From Takakia lepidozioides (lineage: Eukaryota > Streptophyta > Takakiopsida > Takakiales > Takakiaceae), in the NCBI GenBank assembly GCA_030704615.1, contig CM060732.1, positions 4,466,001-4,526,000 on the forward strand: a DNA stretch of 60,000 bases, read 5' to 3'. Below are positions 13,632 through 26,975 of the stretch, piece after piece. The notes beneath the pieces were generated by a model, which was not told the DNA's origin, did no database searches, and saw only the letters and a program-made list of their open reading frames with translations. Every line of letters begins with the position of its first letter. The stretch's first letter is position 1. The position numbers and the translations under genes were made by a program.

Positions 13632-14360
13632 TTTTTTTTTCTTTTGATGAAGGGGATGGAGCCCTGAAAATGAATTGAACCGAGGAAAAAATAACCTCGG
13701 AAGCGCCGTGAAGCGTGTACAGGGTGGATACCATAACCAAAGTCAGGAAAAGCTAGGGAGAAACAAAGCTGCCAGGAACCACAAGTGAAACCAGGCAGAG
13801 CAGCACGAACAAGAACTAAGAGAGAGGAAAGAGGAGATGAAGGCCCCTAAGCAGAGAGCAGAAGGGAAGAGAGAAACAAGAAACTTAGAGGATCCCAAAT
13901 CAAGGTAAGCCTAAATTTGTTGCGATTCTTTTTGTGGTGCATATTCACCTCCCTATCGGCCCATTTGCTAGTGGACTCCCATTCTTCGGGGTATTGAATG
14001 TTCCAGGTGATCCTTGAGTCGGAAAGTTTGGTGCAAAGAATGTGGTCGTTGACCTAGAGCTGTCAAATTCTGCAAGAGCTGCAATTGTTGCCTCTCCGAG
14101 CATTACAACTTTTCCCAGAACCACCCGAGCCTTCCTTACTTCAGTCATCAGGTTTGTGTAAGTTTTATACAGCACAAGCTTGATGCAGGGAGGGTTCCCT
14201 CAAACAGGAAGGAACACCGCAATTTCCAGATCTGCCAGAGAGAAATAGCACGAAGGCCAGCCCAAACAAGGCAGGAACTCCGGGAGGACTTAATCGTGCA
14301 TATTAAGGAGAGGAATGCTAGAGGCAGAGGAAACCACATCTTTCCATCTGGCATAACAGT
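13632..14360 (-). mobile_element. 5'-truncated non-LTR (LINE) retrotransposon 3' end
   Basis: On the minus strand, 14354-14148 and 14175-13945 hold a frame with SLWQIWKLRCSFLFEG, the kind of Trp-rich C-terminal segment found after the zf-RVT region of plant LINE ORF2, followed by about 90 residues and a stop. A ~310-bp untranslated tail ends in an A-rich run at 13632-13645 (seen as T/C-rich on plus), as expected for a LINE 3' end. A frame change occurs near 14160. The reverse transcriptase core is absent. The assignment rests on one motif and the tail. Confidence 0.45.
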
Positions 14361-14410
14361 TCAGAACTAGTCGCCACATCCTGTCTGGGATAATATAGTA
14401 GAGAAGATAA

Positions 14411-14572
14411 TGCCCAGAGACTCTTCAATCCCCAAAGAGCACAGAGAGCAGACTGGGTCCTGTGGGGAAGATAAAAGATATGGCAGGGAGAGTAGAGAAA
14501 ATGTCCAGGGACTCTCAATCCCCAAAGAGAAGCAGACTGGGTCCTGTGGGGAAGATAAAAGATACGACGGGC
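14411..14572. repeat. ~85-bp tandem duplication
   Basis: Two adjacent copies share CAATCCCCAAAGAG and GCAGACTGGGTCCTGTGGGG followed by AAGATAAAAGATA, at about 14428-14484 and 14517-14565. Simple local duplication; no function seen. Confidence 0.7.
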
Positions 14573-14879
14573 ATAAGAAAGTACTAATCTTTGCTGATTT
14601 GTCGTTATAAGATATCAATGGATTGCCTCCATGGAGTCAAGCATTTAGCATTTTCTGGAAGTGGAAAATTATAATTACATCCATGCAGGTAATTTTACGA
14701 TCACCTCTACGAAGGTAATTGCAAAAACAAACTAGACTACCTTTTTGGGAGGTCGTTGTATTTATTGGCTCCTCCCTAAGGAGAGACCACGCATGCATTC
14801 CTAACTTGGTGAGTGCTATAATTTATTTATTCATTCAGTTCTATTATATTCAGTTCCTTTCAGATTTATCCCTTCAGTT

Positions 14880-14975
14880 CTTTTTTCTTTTTCTTTTTTT
14901 TAATAGTGAACAGGGGGATTGAATCCCTGATTAATTTATTGAAATAATTATTTGGAGGGGAAAAAAATTAAAACC
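14880..14975 (-). mobile_element. Possible second non-LTR 3' end with A-rich tail
   Basis: A T/C run at 14880-14902 (A-rich on minus) abuts AGTGAACAGGGGGATTGAAT and AT-rich DNA, resembling the 3' end of another LINE or SINE in the same orientation as the one at 13.6-14.4 kb. No coding part is visible. Confidence 0.25.
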
Positions 14976-17900
14976 TCAATTACACCGTTAGGCAGACACA
15001 CTGTGATCAGTGTTTGAAGAATCAACAATCTCTCATGGAGATTTAAGTCCAAGGGACAAAGACCTTGTCCCTAGTAAATGCACTTCTCTACGACCAGTAA
15101 GAAACGAACAAAACAACTCCCAATGGAGAAAAGTCGAAGAGACCAAAAAACAGGGCACACTGCCCAAGACTCCAAGTGTGGCAGATACGTAACTTAATTA
15201 CTGTTGGGTTGCTGAAGAACAGACAGGGTATAGTAGGGATGTTTTGAGATTGGTGTAAATGAGTCTTTGACCTGGGAGTGGTAAAGAGATCGTTCTATCT
15301 ATAGAATAGTTTAGAAGCAGTCGTGGAGTGTTTTAGATGCTTCCAGTTGACCTCCCTTTTGAACTCAGGGGAAAGTGTGGAGTGGTGCACGGAGGTCTCT
15401 CCACGGTTGAGGGGGGAGCTCGTTCCAACTGCATTGGTCTTGCGCAGGGCTGCTGCATATGATGTTCTGCTTGCCCCAGGTGTGTTGAAATCTCTTGTGG
15501 ATCGCTGCTACATTCGTGGAGTGTCGTTGAACTGCAAGTTGTGATTTGCACATAGACTTGGGATTTTACTTACCACTTGTTTCTGCTATGCTACCCGCGA
15601 TTTAAAGACAACAAACGGGCTGCCAGAGCTAGACAGATCGACCTGCTCATACTGATCAGATCGGCCGAAACCCCTATGGCTACGTATGAAGCAAAAAATA
15701 AGAAGAGGGCGAAGTCAGTGGCCGTTGGATACTGTAACTGTTTGTTTGGTCGAATGTATAGCTTACCAGACCAACTATGACCGGTTACGTTCTGTCCAAA
15801 ATTAAAGACACGGTGGACAGCCAAGATTGGAGATGAGGATCAAAAGCTAGCGGCCACTGGGAGCTAGATTGGTTCTCTCATGCGCAACTTTGGTGAAAAA
15901 TTTAAGGCAATCTAATATACCAGCCTGGCTGCAACGCAAAAGTGGTTTTTGGCACGAGGATGGGGATATCACTGCTGCGACAGATCGACCCTGGGTAGGA
16001 AAAGAGGTTATTTGAAAATACTGCCTTGATCCGGATTGGGCACTGGGCTATAATTCCTAAAATCAATTGGTAGCCGTGGCCCAAGTGCAATAAATACGAT
16101 TTTTTAGCATGGTGGCTCGACCTGTCTTGATGCTGCATTAGTGCTTGCTTTGGTTTTTGATAGTTGTTGATCCCAAAAAAACCGTTAGTTAAAAGAAAAA
16201 AGAACAAATCAGGCCTATTGTCAATTAAATGGACAAATAATATGTTTTTGGGATTAGATAAACTTTGGTTGGTCATATTTTTGTCAAAAGAGCTCCGTTT
16301 GACTCAGTTTTTAGGGGGATAGCTGCAGAAAGGTTTTAGTTTTTTGGACCTGACCAAAAATCTATAGAATTTTTCTAATGTAAATTAGATCATCCCCACA
16401 TCCATTTGAGGTTTGTTGAGGAATCTGTTTCAATAGGGATGATCACTAAGCTTTCTGTTTGTAACACACTTGTCACTTTTTTTGACATTAGTGTATGGCT
16501 AGAGATGAAATGAAGAGTGTCGGGACGAGGGCATGCTGGGGTTAGGAATTGCTTTAGTCTCTCCTCCCCATAGCTTTCCACCCTCTCGGTAGGCCAAGAC
16601 CTTTCTATAGGTGGAGGCAAGATTCAGTCGGGTTTTTGGGCTGGGGTATTCTGCAGGAGCAACACTGCGGAGGGATTTTGGTGTGGGGGTCCGCGCAGCT
16701 CGGCCACTGTGGCTGTGATCCTTTTGTCGTGCTTTTCTTTTTCTAAGAGCGAGCATGCATTGCAACACCCTAGCTAAGGTCAACCTTAATCAGTATGTGC
16801 TCTATTTCCTTCAATGCTCTTGAGCCATATCTACAACCGATATGGCTTCAGGAAAAGTGCGCTTCAAAATAGCTTCCATAGGTGAACCACACACAAATGT
16901 ACTTCACCAAAACTGAATCCGGCACAGCCTTGTCTGGTCAAAACCTTGATATCTATCTTGGCTTTTTCGCTGCCGTGACAAAGGGTAGCAAGCTATGGCA
17001 ACGGTGGTGGCTCTATCCCCTCCTTCAGCATTATCTTTTAAGATCGCAGCCACCGTAGCCAACCATTGGCAGCGTCTTAATACTCTGCATCTCTTGTGCC
17101 CACATGCTCTTCTTCATTCAGCTCTCAAAACTTAAGTATTAAGCATTGGGGAAGGTTTCAGCATGTTTCTACACCTGAATCATTGGCAACTCCTGCCAAC
17201 CTGCAATCAGCACCAACTTTAATATTGTTCAATGGTCTTCCTTGACCATTGGGTGCATTATTACGACCTGTACCTTGGCTGGCCGACACTGCCACGTCCG
17301 TTCCAGCCTGAATCTAGTGCAGCAGCTTCAACTACGGTGCTCCAATTGCACCAACTGAACCTCCAAAACAACGACCACATAGCCTCATCATAGCATGGAC
17401 AACCCGAAATTTCTGAACCTGTAGGGAAGTTCTGACTTCGGCTGTCAATATGCAACCCATGTTCATCAAGCTTTTCCAGAAAGCCAGCATCAACTTTGTA
17501 CAAAGAAAATCACTGCATCACGCAGCTCATCGTCATTACTATCCACCGCAAACTGCTCCCTCCCAATGAAGGCTCCTCCATCGTGCACACCTTGCTCAGT
17601 GAATCAATCGCAGGTTGCAGCTTTAATAGTGGACCTTATGAACTGATTTATTGTCAACACTGGCATTTGACCCAAAACAACCGATATAACACTTCAAAAC
17701 CGGCAGCTCCGTGGGCTCTCGAGCTTTGTGTGACTCTGTTGTCACTACGATTCAAGTCACTAGCATATCATCCGCAACCCAATGCTAGATATCACTGCCC
17801 AAATAGCTTCATTTTTTATTTATTTTTTCTATGCATCAAGTGGCTACTTTGCGGTGGCTAGTGCAGGCTGCCTCATCCCTGAGGTTGACCTGCCAGGCTG

Positions 17901-18109
17901 CCCATGTCTCACAACCACCATTTCATCATTCAAAAAGCATCTACAAAGGACTCTACAAAATCATGAAGCTCCTTCACCAGCCTTACCAGCCCCACGGCTC
18001 CTTGTAGGCCACCTGGAAAACGACAACTAACCTGACCAACGCCTTCTGTTGGCCCGTCAACATCTAAGTAGATGCAAACGGTTCATCGCACTTAGGTAGT
18101 GGTCACAGC
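14976..18109. other. Intergenic, no supported gene
   Basis: Short open frames occur on both strands, for example at 15323-15544 plus and 16499-16783 minus, but none shows a recognisable domain, splice-supported continuation or codon pattern. The last part, from roughly 17 kb, may be an older, more diverged portion of the LTR-like sequence that is recognisable from 18110. Confidence 0.35.
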
Positions 18110-18922
18110 AACAGCGGAACTACCTGCATGATGGTATTTTCATCTTTGCAGCTGAAGATGAAGGTCACAAACAGAGATAGAGCCGATAGGCTTATCGAGC
18201 CTCACCACCAAGCACTCTCAAAATGCTGCTCCACAATACAAACCCGTACTCCAACCGTTTGCCTCTGTTGCAGGTACCCAATCGTCCCCACTCCAATACT
18301 TGAACTGAATATTTGAAATTGTGCGGGGCAGAGATTCATCTGGGTATTTGAGACGCGAAGGCCACACCACGCTGTGTGCGAAGCTCTACAATGTGTGGTG
18401 TTGAAGCCTTGGACAGCGGAACCATTGAACATGAACTAAGAAAGTAGCTTACACATACACACCGGCTGTACGAATCTACAGACCTGTATAATACCAAGTT
18501 ATATTATAAAATAGTACTAAAACAAACATCTTATCTAGCTTAGCACTACAAAACTAGATAGTGATCTCTCTCGAGTGATCTAAAAACTAAACTCACATGA
18601 CTGTCATGACACACAAACACAAAATACAATCACTCATTACAATAGGTCGAGCCAGGGGCACCCCAAGCTATGGGGACTCCACCCCACAAACATCCTACTC
18701 TCATCAGTGCTTCACACACTCGCACACAGAGAGCTCGCGGTCGTGCAGGCTCAACTCGAGAGAGATGAGCCGCACGACCAACGAGAGAGAAGATAAGATC
18801 TTCCAGATATCAAGTTTAGATCTTGACATCTGGTTTAACACTTGAACTAATTCCAAGTGTTAAATATAAATAACTAGATGTATTCTAGTTAGTTTTCACA
18901 CTGTGTTTAATTTAACTTGACA
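18110..18922 (-). mobile_element. Diverged relative of the large LTR (solo or fragment)
   Basis: Matches the LTR at 51.3-51.84 kb in ordered blocks: a GAACTACCTGCATGATGGT block near 18118, CTCTCTCGAGTGAT near 18567, a CACCCC..TATGGGGACTCC block near 18660, GGCTCAACTCGAGAGAGATG near 18750, then CACACTGTGTTT and the terminal AACTTGACA at 18914-18922. It is much more diverged than the 20.3-21.8 kb copy. No internal region is attached on either side. Orientation is that of the methyltransferase retrotransposon. Confidence 0.5.
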
Positions 18923-20309
18923 CATGGAATCTCACCATTGGGCATAATTGCCAGGTGTGATTGGTCATAATCTCCAAGGTGTGATCAATCTAGATAAAGC
19001 ATACTTTATATTTACTTAACCCCTATGGCCATCATGGGGCATACATAGAGTTGTCTAGCATGTAATCATCTATACACCGGAATACTCTTTAGTTTGTGTA
19101 TTTCATAATAATAACATCTGGTGAACTGCATAGATGAGGGGATTGGGCTAAATACACTGATGTGGAGCTTTGCATGTTGAGCCGTGTGGGACTTATTGGC
19201 CGCTCCCCACTGACCGGAGATGGGAACTCTTGGGGCACGGGAGCACGCAATACGGTTGTCTTCATGAATTCTCTCTATCAATGGAATAGTCTATAATTTG
19301 TTTAATTTAAATATATGGTGAATTGCATACAGATGAGGGGATTGGGTGATGCATGTTGCAATGACGGATTTGTGCCAGACTTAGGGTCACTTTCCATGTG
19401 AAACCTTTCCCATTCGCTGACATTATGCAAGATGGGGTTGACTAAGGGTCCATTGACTATTTGGAGGGTCATTCCATGTGCATATCCAAAACCATTTTGC
19501 ATTTTGTTGTGTTCAGATACTCACCCTCTTTTTAGTCTTATTCACTTCAGAATGTTTTAAAAATCAGAAGTCCATATAGCCACATTAGAATGACATGAAA
19601 CAAAATATGACACAGAGCTAATTTTTGACAAAAAAATCACACGGACTCATTTTATGTATTTCACATTATAGAAACATCAGTGTTCACAGTGCCAAACTGC
19701 ATTGGAATATAAGGCACTTGCGATATAATAGCAGCCGCAAACTCATCTGCAGAACTAATATTAAGGTTATTCGGGTCACGGACAGACGTTTCGCTATCAA
19801 AAATATCGATCAGTGTTTCTAGATTCATAGTGGAAGAAATACAAAGCACATCATTTATGGTTGTTTCATTAGGAAGGAACATACTTCGCTATGGTGCTTC
19901 GCATTTTTTTATGTCCATTCCGTTACGCAAGAAGGCACACGATGCGAATTTTTTTCAAATCTAAGCATCGACAAAATACAACCGAAAAATGTACATGCAA
20001 GGTGTTTTTCGGGCCATTGGTGGATATTGTAAAGGAAAGCTCGAACAAATACATTTCATGGGGTTAAGCATAGCATGTTTTTGATTTCGGCACTACCATA
20101 CATTGCATATAGTTCCTTCTCCTCCTCCATTTTTTTTGCAATGACATTTCGACAAAATTGGAAATGTGGTTGTCCAAGTTTGCAATACCCAAGCATCCCT
20201 TTCCAAGTATACAACCGGTCATGTTCTAATTTTTCAGCTAGTGCACAGAGATCCCAACCAACGAACAACTTGATACGCTTGTTCACCTAAATGACACTCG
20301 TGGCAAAGA
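18923..20309. other. Intergenic, with one ~30-bp direct repeat
   Basis: GGTGAA(C/T)TGCATA followed by GATGAGGGGATTGGG occurs near 19121 and again near 19317. Nothing else could be supported. Confidence 0.4.
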
Positions 20310-21803
20310 GGCACTCATTCGCGCACCTTTCTTGACCATAGCACGCCCCTTCGCACCTAATCAAGCCCCTGCACATGCTGCTTCAAGAGTCGTGCTCTAT
20401 CTAGGCTTGAAGTTGAAACCCCAACTCAAAACATGCTCTACAAGTGCCGGACTGTCACATAAAAGCAGATCAGCCCCTTAGCTTCCCTTCTAGCTCTCTA
20501 AAGCTTGAAAACAAAAGCCTCAGTGGACTGAAGGCATGCTTCACACATGCCCTACTCTCACCACAAGAGAATCAGCCCCTTTGCTTCCTTTCTTGCACCC
20601 ACCAACCTGAAAAATACAAGCTTGAGCGGGCTGAAAGCATGCTCCACACATGCATTGCCCTCACATAAGGGAAATCAGCCCTTCCCTCTTCCTTGCTTGC
20701 CCTCCAAGCTTGAAGATGAAAGCTTCAATGGGCTGCATGCATGCTCCACACATGCAACCCCTTCACACAAGAGGTATCAGCCCCCTATCCTGGCTCCTTG
20801 GCTCCTTGATGCTCTCTAAAACAAGACTAAGCAATCTATGACATTTGCCAAGCTCCTGAAACCTGAGGGTTTACATTTCCAGCCACAGGACACTCCTCTT
20901 GTGGTGCAAGAGCTTTTCTTCCAAGCTCTGAAACCCTAGGTGCACATTCCATGGCCCTGGCGCACCTCTTAGCTCCTGTTCCAGCCCTGCTCTTGCCATG
21001 GCAAGAGCCATCTCAATGCTGAAGCTCGAGATTGAAACCCAATCTCAACATACTCCACAAAGTGCACCGATTTGCCCCAAAGCCAAATCAGCCCTCTCGC
21101 TTGATCTTTTACTCTTCCGCACCATGGAAGCTCGTATCCCAAAGCTAGTTCTCAGATTTGCCGCCAGAGCCACTACCTGCTCTCGTTCAGCCTCATATGC
21201 TCATGACTGAGCCTCTTCCCACTCGTGCTCACCGCACACAATTTGAAACTATCAAGGTGTTCTGGAATTACCTGCAGCACGGTGCATTCATCTCTGAAGC
21301 TGAAGATCGAATGCCAAGGTCCACCAACTCGTAACCAACATCGCCTCCGCTTCTAACAACCAAGAGCTCCACGGTGCTTCTTGCATAACAACCTGGTTTC
21401 TCTCATTTTCAAGCAAAAACCACAAGTGCTACAACGCAACTCGAATCTGGCACAGACTCGAGCTCATCTTTCTCGAGTGATAAAGAAGAAGAATACAAGC
21501 ACAAGCTCATGCAAGCTCACAAAGCTGAACCCTAAACTCATGCATATATAAATTCATCACTCAAATATAAGTCAATTCAAGTGCACCCCACGCCATGGGG
21601 AATCCACACTATGGCGCCATAGCTAGGCACGGTGAGGCTCAACTCGAGAAAGATGAGCCTCCCGCGCTTGCCGTGAAGATACCCACTCCAGGACCTAAAT
21701 CTGCCTTGACCCCTGGATTGACACTTGGGCCAATCCCAAATATCAATATGTAAAAGCTAGCTATTTCCTAACTAGTTTCACACTAGTGTTGAAATAATTT
21801 GAC
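20310..21803 (-). mobile_element. Solo LTR-like copy of the large LTR family
   Basis: Collinear with 50260-51842 over its length, beginning around GCACTCATTC and ending AATTTGAC at 21803. It includes four to five ~100-bp repeats, each with GCATGCTCCACACATGC, between 20430 and 20800. The repeats are followed by CCAGCCACAGGACACTCCTC, a CTTGAAGTTGAAACC block upstream, the CATGCATATATAA box near 21541 and the GGCTCAACTCGAGAAAGATG block. No gag or pol lies next to it, so a solo LTR or truncated end is likely. Confidence 0.65.
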
Positions 21804-22984
21804 TTCTTTAGTAAAGATCTTTTTGTTTGTTATCTAAGTGTGGAAACTGTGCTAGCAAATGGATAGATTCTGGGATTTTCAGTGGACTGTGGTTTCTTTT
21901 ATGTGTCGAGCTAGAAATTCTCACATCCGTACCCACTGGATAGATTCTTTGATTTTGAAATGTAGATGAGTAGATTATGGGATTTTAAATGAAATGTGGT
22001 TTGTGTCTTATGCGTCTCTTAAATGCAAGTTATCACTTATGCTTACCTCTCTCTTATGTCATGACAGGCCGTGTTCGTGATCTTTCTTTGTGACAGTTCT
22101 GCCTCCAGAAGCCAAGCCTTATGTGGTTAATTTCGCATTGTGCACTTGCATATGCTTTGAAACTCATGGGGCTGAGGGCCAAGCTAAGGTCCAACAAGTT
22201 CTGGAAGCTCCTTTCTTCAAGGTGATGTCTTACAAAAACTATGCACCAGCTCCTTATTTCTGGTAACAATTTACCCCACCCTCTTGCTAGTTTGATGGGC
22301 TGAGATTTTGACTTGAAACGATCAACTACTCTTTGTTAGAGACAAATCCTGGCTAAAAGGGTGGTAGAAAGAAGAACTTTATTACTTCCACAGCAGTTTA
22401 TAACACCCAGAGGAGGCCAAAGAGAACGAAAAAATAGAAAGGAGCTTGATGAGAAGAAACAGAGAAAAACACTAATCACGTCTACCAGAGCCCGAGGGCC
22501 CATAGGACATTATACAAAAAGTGTATTCTTGTTTGCCATAGCCTTGTGGCGATAGACCCCCGGCGTGCCCAGTTTGGCTGGAACAGGCTACCTTTGTGAG
22601 AGGCTCACTCCAGCAGTGGGACTTACCTTGATATAAAGAATTATATCTGGCTTTCCTAGAAGCCCTTCACACAGCATCCATCTGTTGTTTGTGAGCTGCC
22701 CAACAATTAGAGCCCAACAAGGCCAGGGCTTTAGGGTCAGCCTTGAGATTTTGAAAGTTGGTGAACAGAGGTGCAGTTTACATTTCAGTCTAGTGTTGAG
22801 GGTAGGCATGCCCATCAGATCATCCTTAAGGTCCTCACCCATGTCTCAAACTGGAGTTTCAGGGAAGTTCAGGGAAGTTTTATGCGTAACTTCCGCATAC
22901 AATTAGTTTCCTTCGATTGATCATATCAGCCACAGAAGTGAAGAAGCCCTTCCAAGAGTCCACAGCTCTTCTGACCTCGCCTCT
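21804..22984. other. Intergenic, no supported gene
   Basis: Nothing convincing on either strand. Segments around 22340-22560 have a repeat-like look (GTGGTAGAAAGAAGAACTTT and neighbours), but no domain or terminal structure could be fixed. Confidence 0.35.
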
Positions 22985-25900
22985 TGCATTACACGCCTCA
23001 TTAAAAAACGGAATGAAAAAAAAACCGTGAGCACGCGAAACACAGTCCCAAAGCAATAGCAGATCCAACGGAATACATTCAACGGGTGAAAGGATGGTTG
23101 CCCATCCAAATCATTTTTGTTTGCTTCCAAACTTTGCCAGTTTGTTCGAGACACCCTCTCACAGGTCCCGGACTAATATGAGATCAATCGAAATTCATTC
23201 GATGGCTCAACGGATGGTTGGCCATCGAAATAATTTTGGTTCGCTTTGAGACTTGGCCACTATGTTCAATGTGCCATGTAAGAGGCCCCAGAGTAATATG
23301 AGATCAATCGAAATTCGTTCAATGGGCCAACGGATGGTAGCCCATCCAAATAATTTTCGTTCGCTTTGAGACTTGGCCAGTGTGTTCAATGTACCCTCTG
23401 ATACGTCCCGGTGTAATACGAGATCAATCGAAAATCGTTCGATTGTCCAATGAGGCGTTCACTTGTCATCTGGTTTTTGTTCAATGCGAAAAAAGAAATC
23501 ATGCAATGCGTGCACGGCTATTGCACCCATTGAACGGATGTGATTGAAGCCCCTCTTTTGCCCCCATGTGCTGGAACATGTGTGGAGACACATTAGACGA
23601 ATAAATCATTTGCCTCCCCATAGACGCACTCACCCCTCAAGCCATTCCACAATTTAATTGAATTTAAATTCATTTTTAAGCCAATAAATAGGTTTGCACT
23701 GCCTTTCATCGGGGGTTTCTGGCACGTATCGATTTTGTTTTTGGCTCAAGCATCCCACCGCTACTCCCCCGCCAAAATTTGGACCAATAAAAAATGCCCC
23801 CCAAAAAAAGTGTTCTCTTCGCTCACTATTGCAGAACTCTCGATGAAGAGTGCATGAAGTTGAACACAAATCAAGTTTGGAGTGCAAAAACAGGGAAGAA
23901 ACTGTGGTTTTGGGTCCAAATGAATTATGTTGGCTCCCAAATTTGGCACGCACGTTGCATATGGCTACATTACACGCCCCATTCAAAAACGGAAATGAAA
24001 AAAAAACCGTGAGCACGCGAAACACAGTCCCAAAGCAATAGCAGATCCAACGGAATACATTCAACGGGTGAAAGGATGGTTGCCCATCCAAATCATTTTT
24101 GTTTGCTTCCAAACTTTGCCAGTTTGTTCGAGACACCCTCTCACAAGTCCCGGACTAATATGAGATCAATCGAAATTCATTCGATGGCTCAACGGATGGT
24201 TGGCCATCGACATGATTTTGGTTCGCTTTGAGACTTGGCCACTATGTTCAATGTGCCATGTAAGAGGCCCCAGAGTAATATGAGATCAATCAAAATTCGT
24301 TCAATGGGCCAACGGATGATTGCCCATCCAAATGATTTTCGTTCGCTTTGAAACTTGGCCAGTGTGTTCAATGTACCCTCTGACACGTCCCTGTGTAATA
24401 CGAGATCAATCGAAATTCGCTCGATTGTCAAACATCCATTCAATGGATGCAATAGCCGTGCACGCATTGCATGATTTCTTTTTCTCATTGAACAAAAACC
24501 AAATGACAAGTGAACGCCTCATTGGACAATCGAACAAATTTCGATTGATCTCGTATTACATCGGGACGTATCAGAGGGTACATTGAACACACTGGCCAAG
24601 TCCGAAAACGAACGAAAATCATTTGGATGGGCAACCATCCGTTGGCCCATTGAACGAATTTTGATTGATCTCATATTACTCTAGGGCCTCTAACATGGCA
24701 CATTGAACATAATGGCCAAGTCTCAAAGCGAACCAGAATCATTTCGATGGCCAACCATCCGTTGAGCCATCGAATGAATTTCGATTGATCTCATGTTAGT
24801 CTGGGACCTGTGAGAGGGTGTCTCGAACGTACTGAGGCGTTCACTTGTCATCTGGTTTTTGTTCAATGAGAAAAAGAAATCATGCAATGCGTGCACGGCT
24901 ATTGCATCCATTGAATGGATGTTTGACAATCGAGCGAATTTCGATTGATCTCGTATTACACCAGGACGTATCAGAGGGTACATTGAACACACTGGCCAAG
25001 TCTGAAAACGAACGAAAATCATTTGGATGGGCAACCATCCGTTGGCCCATTGAACGAATTTCGATTGATCTCATATTACTCTGGGGTCTCTTACATGGCA
25101 CATTGAACATAATGGCCAAGTCTCAAAGCGAACCAAAATCATTTCGATGGCCAACCATCCGTTGAGCCATTGAATGAATTTCGATTGATCTCATATTAGT
25201 CTGGGACCTGTGAGAAGGTGTCTCAAACGTACTGGCAAAGTTTGGAAGCAAACAAAAATGATTTGGATGGGCAACCATCCGTTCACCCGTTGAATGTATT
25301 CCGTTGGATCTGCTATTGCTTTGGGACTGTGTTTTGCGTGCTCACGGTTTTTTTTTCATTCGGTTTTTGAATGGGGCGTGTAATGTAGGCATATGCAATG
25401 TGCGTGCCAAATTTGGGAGCCAACATAATTCATTTGGACCCAAAACCACAGTTTCTTCCATGTTTTTGCACTCCAAATTTGATTTGTGTTCAACTTCATG
25501 CACTGTTCATCGAGAGTTCTGCAATAATGAGCGAAGAGAACACTTTTTTGGGGGCATTTTTTATTGGTCCAAATTTTGGCGGGGGAGTAGCGGTGGGATG
25601 CTTGAAGCTGCGAAACAAAATTGAGCCAAAAACAAAATCGATACGTGCCAGAAACCCCCAATGAAAGGCAGTGCAAACCGATTCATTGGCTTTAAAATGA
25701 ATTTAAATTCAATTAAATTGTGGAATGGCTTGAGGGGTGAGCGCGTCTATGGGGAGGCAAATGATTTATTCGTCTAATGTGTCTCCACACATGTTCCAGC
25801 ACATGGGGGCAAAAATGGGGCTTCAACCACATCCGTTCAATGGGTGCAATAGCCGTGCACGCATTGCAGGATTTCTTTTTCGTATTGAACAAAAACCAGA

Positions 25901-26975
25901 TGACAAGTGAACGCCTCATTGGACAATCGAACAAATTTTGATTGATCTCGTATTACACTGGGATGTATCAGAGGATACATTGAACACACTGGCCAAGTCT
26001 CAAATCGAACGAAAATCATTTGGATGGGCAACCATCCGTTGGCCCATTGAACGAATTTCGATTGATCTCATATTACTCTGGGGCCTCTTACAGGGCACAT
26101 TGAACATAGTGGCCAAGTCTCAAAGCGAACCAAAATTATTTCGATGGCCAACCATCCGTTGAGCCATCGAATGAATTTCGATTGATCTCATGTTAGTCCG
26201 GGACCTGTGAGAGGGTGTCTCGAACGTACTGGCAAAGTTTGGAAGCAAACAAAAATGATTTGGATGGGCAACCATCCGTTCACCCGTTGAACATATTCCG
26301 TTGGATCTGCTATTGCTTTGGGACTGTGTTTCGCGTGCTCACGGTTTTTTTTTTCATTCGGTTTTTGAATGGGGCGTGTAATGTAGCCATATGCAACGTG
26401 CGTGCCAAATTTGGGAGCCAACACAATTCATTTGGACCCAAAACCACAGTTTCTTCCCTGTTTTTGCACTCCAAACTTGATTTGTGTTCAACTTCATGCA
26501 CTATTCATCAAGAGTTCTGCAATAGTGAGCGAAGTGAACACTTTTTTTTGGGGGCATTTTTTATTGGTCCAAATTTTGGCGGGGGAGTAGCGGTGGGATG
26601 CTTGAAGCCGCAGAACAAAATTGAGCCAAAAACAAAATGGATACGTGCCAGAAACCCCCAATGAAAGGCAGTGCAAACCTATTTATTGGCTTTAAATGAA
26701 TTTAAATTCAATTAAATTGTGGAATGGCTTGAGGGTGAGTGCGTCTATGGGGAGGCAAATGATTTATTCGTCTAATGTGTCTCCACACATGTTCCAGCAC
26801 TTGGGGGCAAAAGAGGGGCTTCAACCACATCCGTTCAATGGGTGCAATAGCCGTGCATGCTTTGTAGGATTTCTTTTTCGCATTGAACAAAAACCAAATG
26901 TCAAGTGAACGCCTCATTAGACAATCGAACAAATTTCGATTGATCTCGTATTACACTGGGACGTATCAGAGGGTA
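22985..26975. repeat. 4-kb imperfect palindrome of ~980-bp units (foldback-like)
   Basis: A unit starting ATTACACGCC..CATT and running through CCGTGAGCACGCGAAACACA occurs at about 22988 and again at about 23970 (plus). The same unit occurs reversed at about 25385 and 26370. Each unit contains three ~122-bp subrepeats with GAGATCAATCGAAATTC and GTTCGCTTTGAGACTTGGCC (first set 23100-23455), a block with TCACTTGTCATCTGG, an AT-rich block with ATTTAATTGAATTTAAATTC and a block with TTTGGACCAATAAAAAATGC. The centre of symmetry lies near 24.4-24.9 kb, where the TCACTTGTCATC block occurs in both orientations. Open frames of up to 160 codons exist on both strands because of the repeats and show no domain. 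Confidence 0.8.

Noticed and set aside
23654-26664. Repeated frames of 100-160 codons on both strands in the palindrome
   Set aside because: The same peptide appears in each repeat unit and its inverse, no domain or start context is seen, and opposing frames are equally open. They follow from the repeat, not from coding selection.
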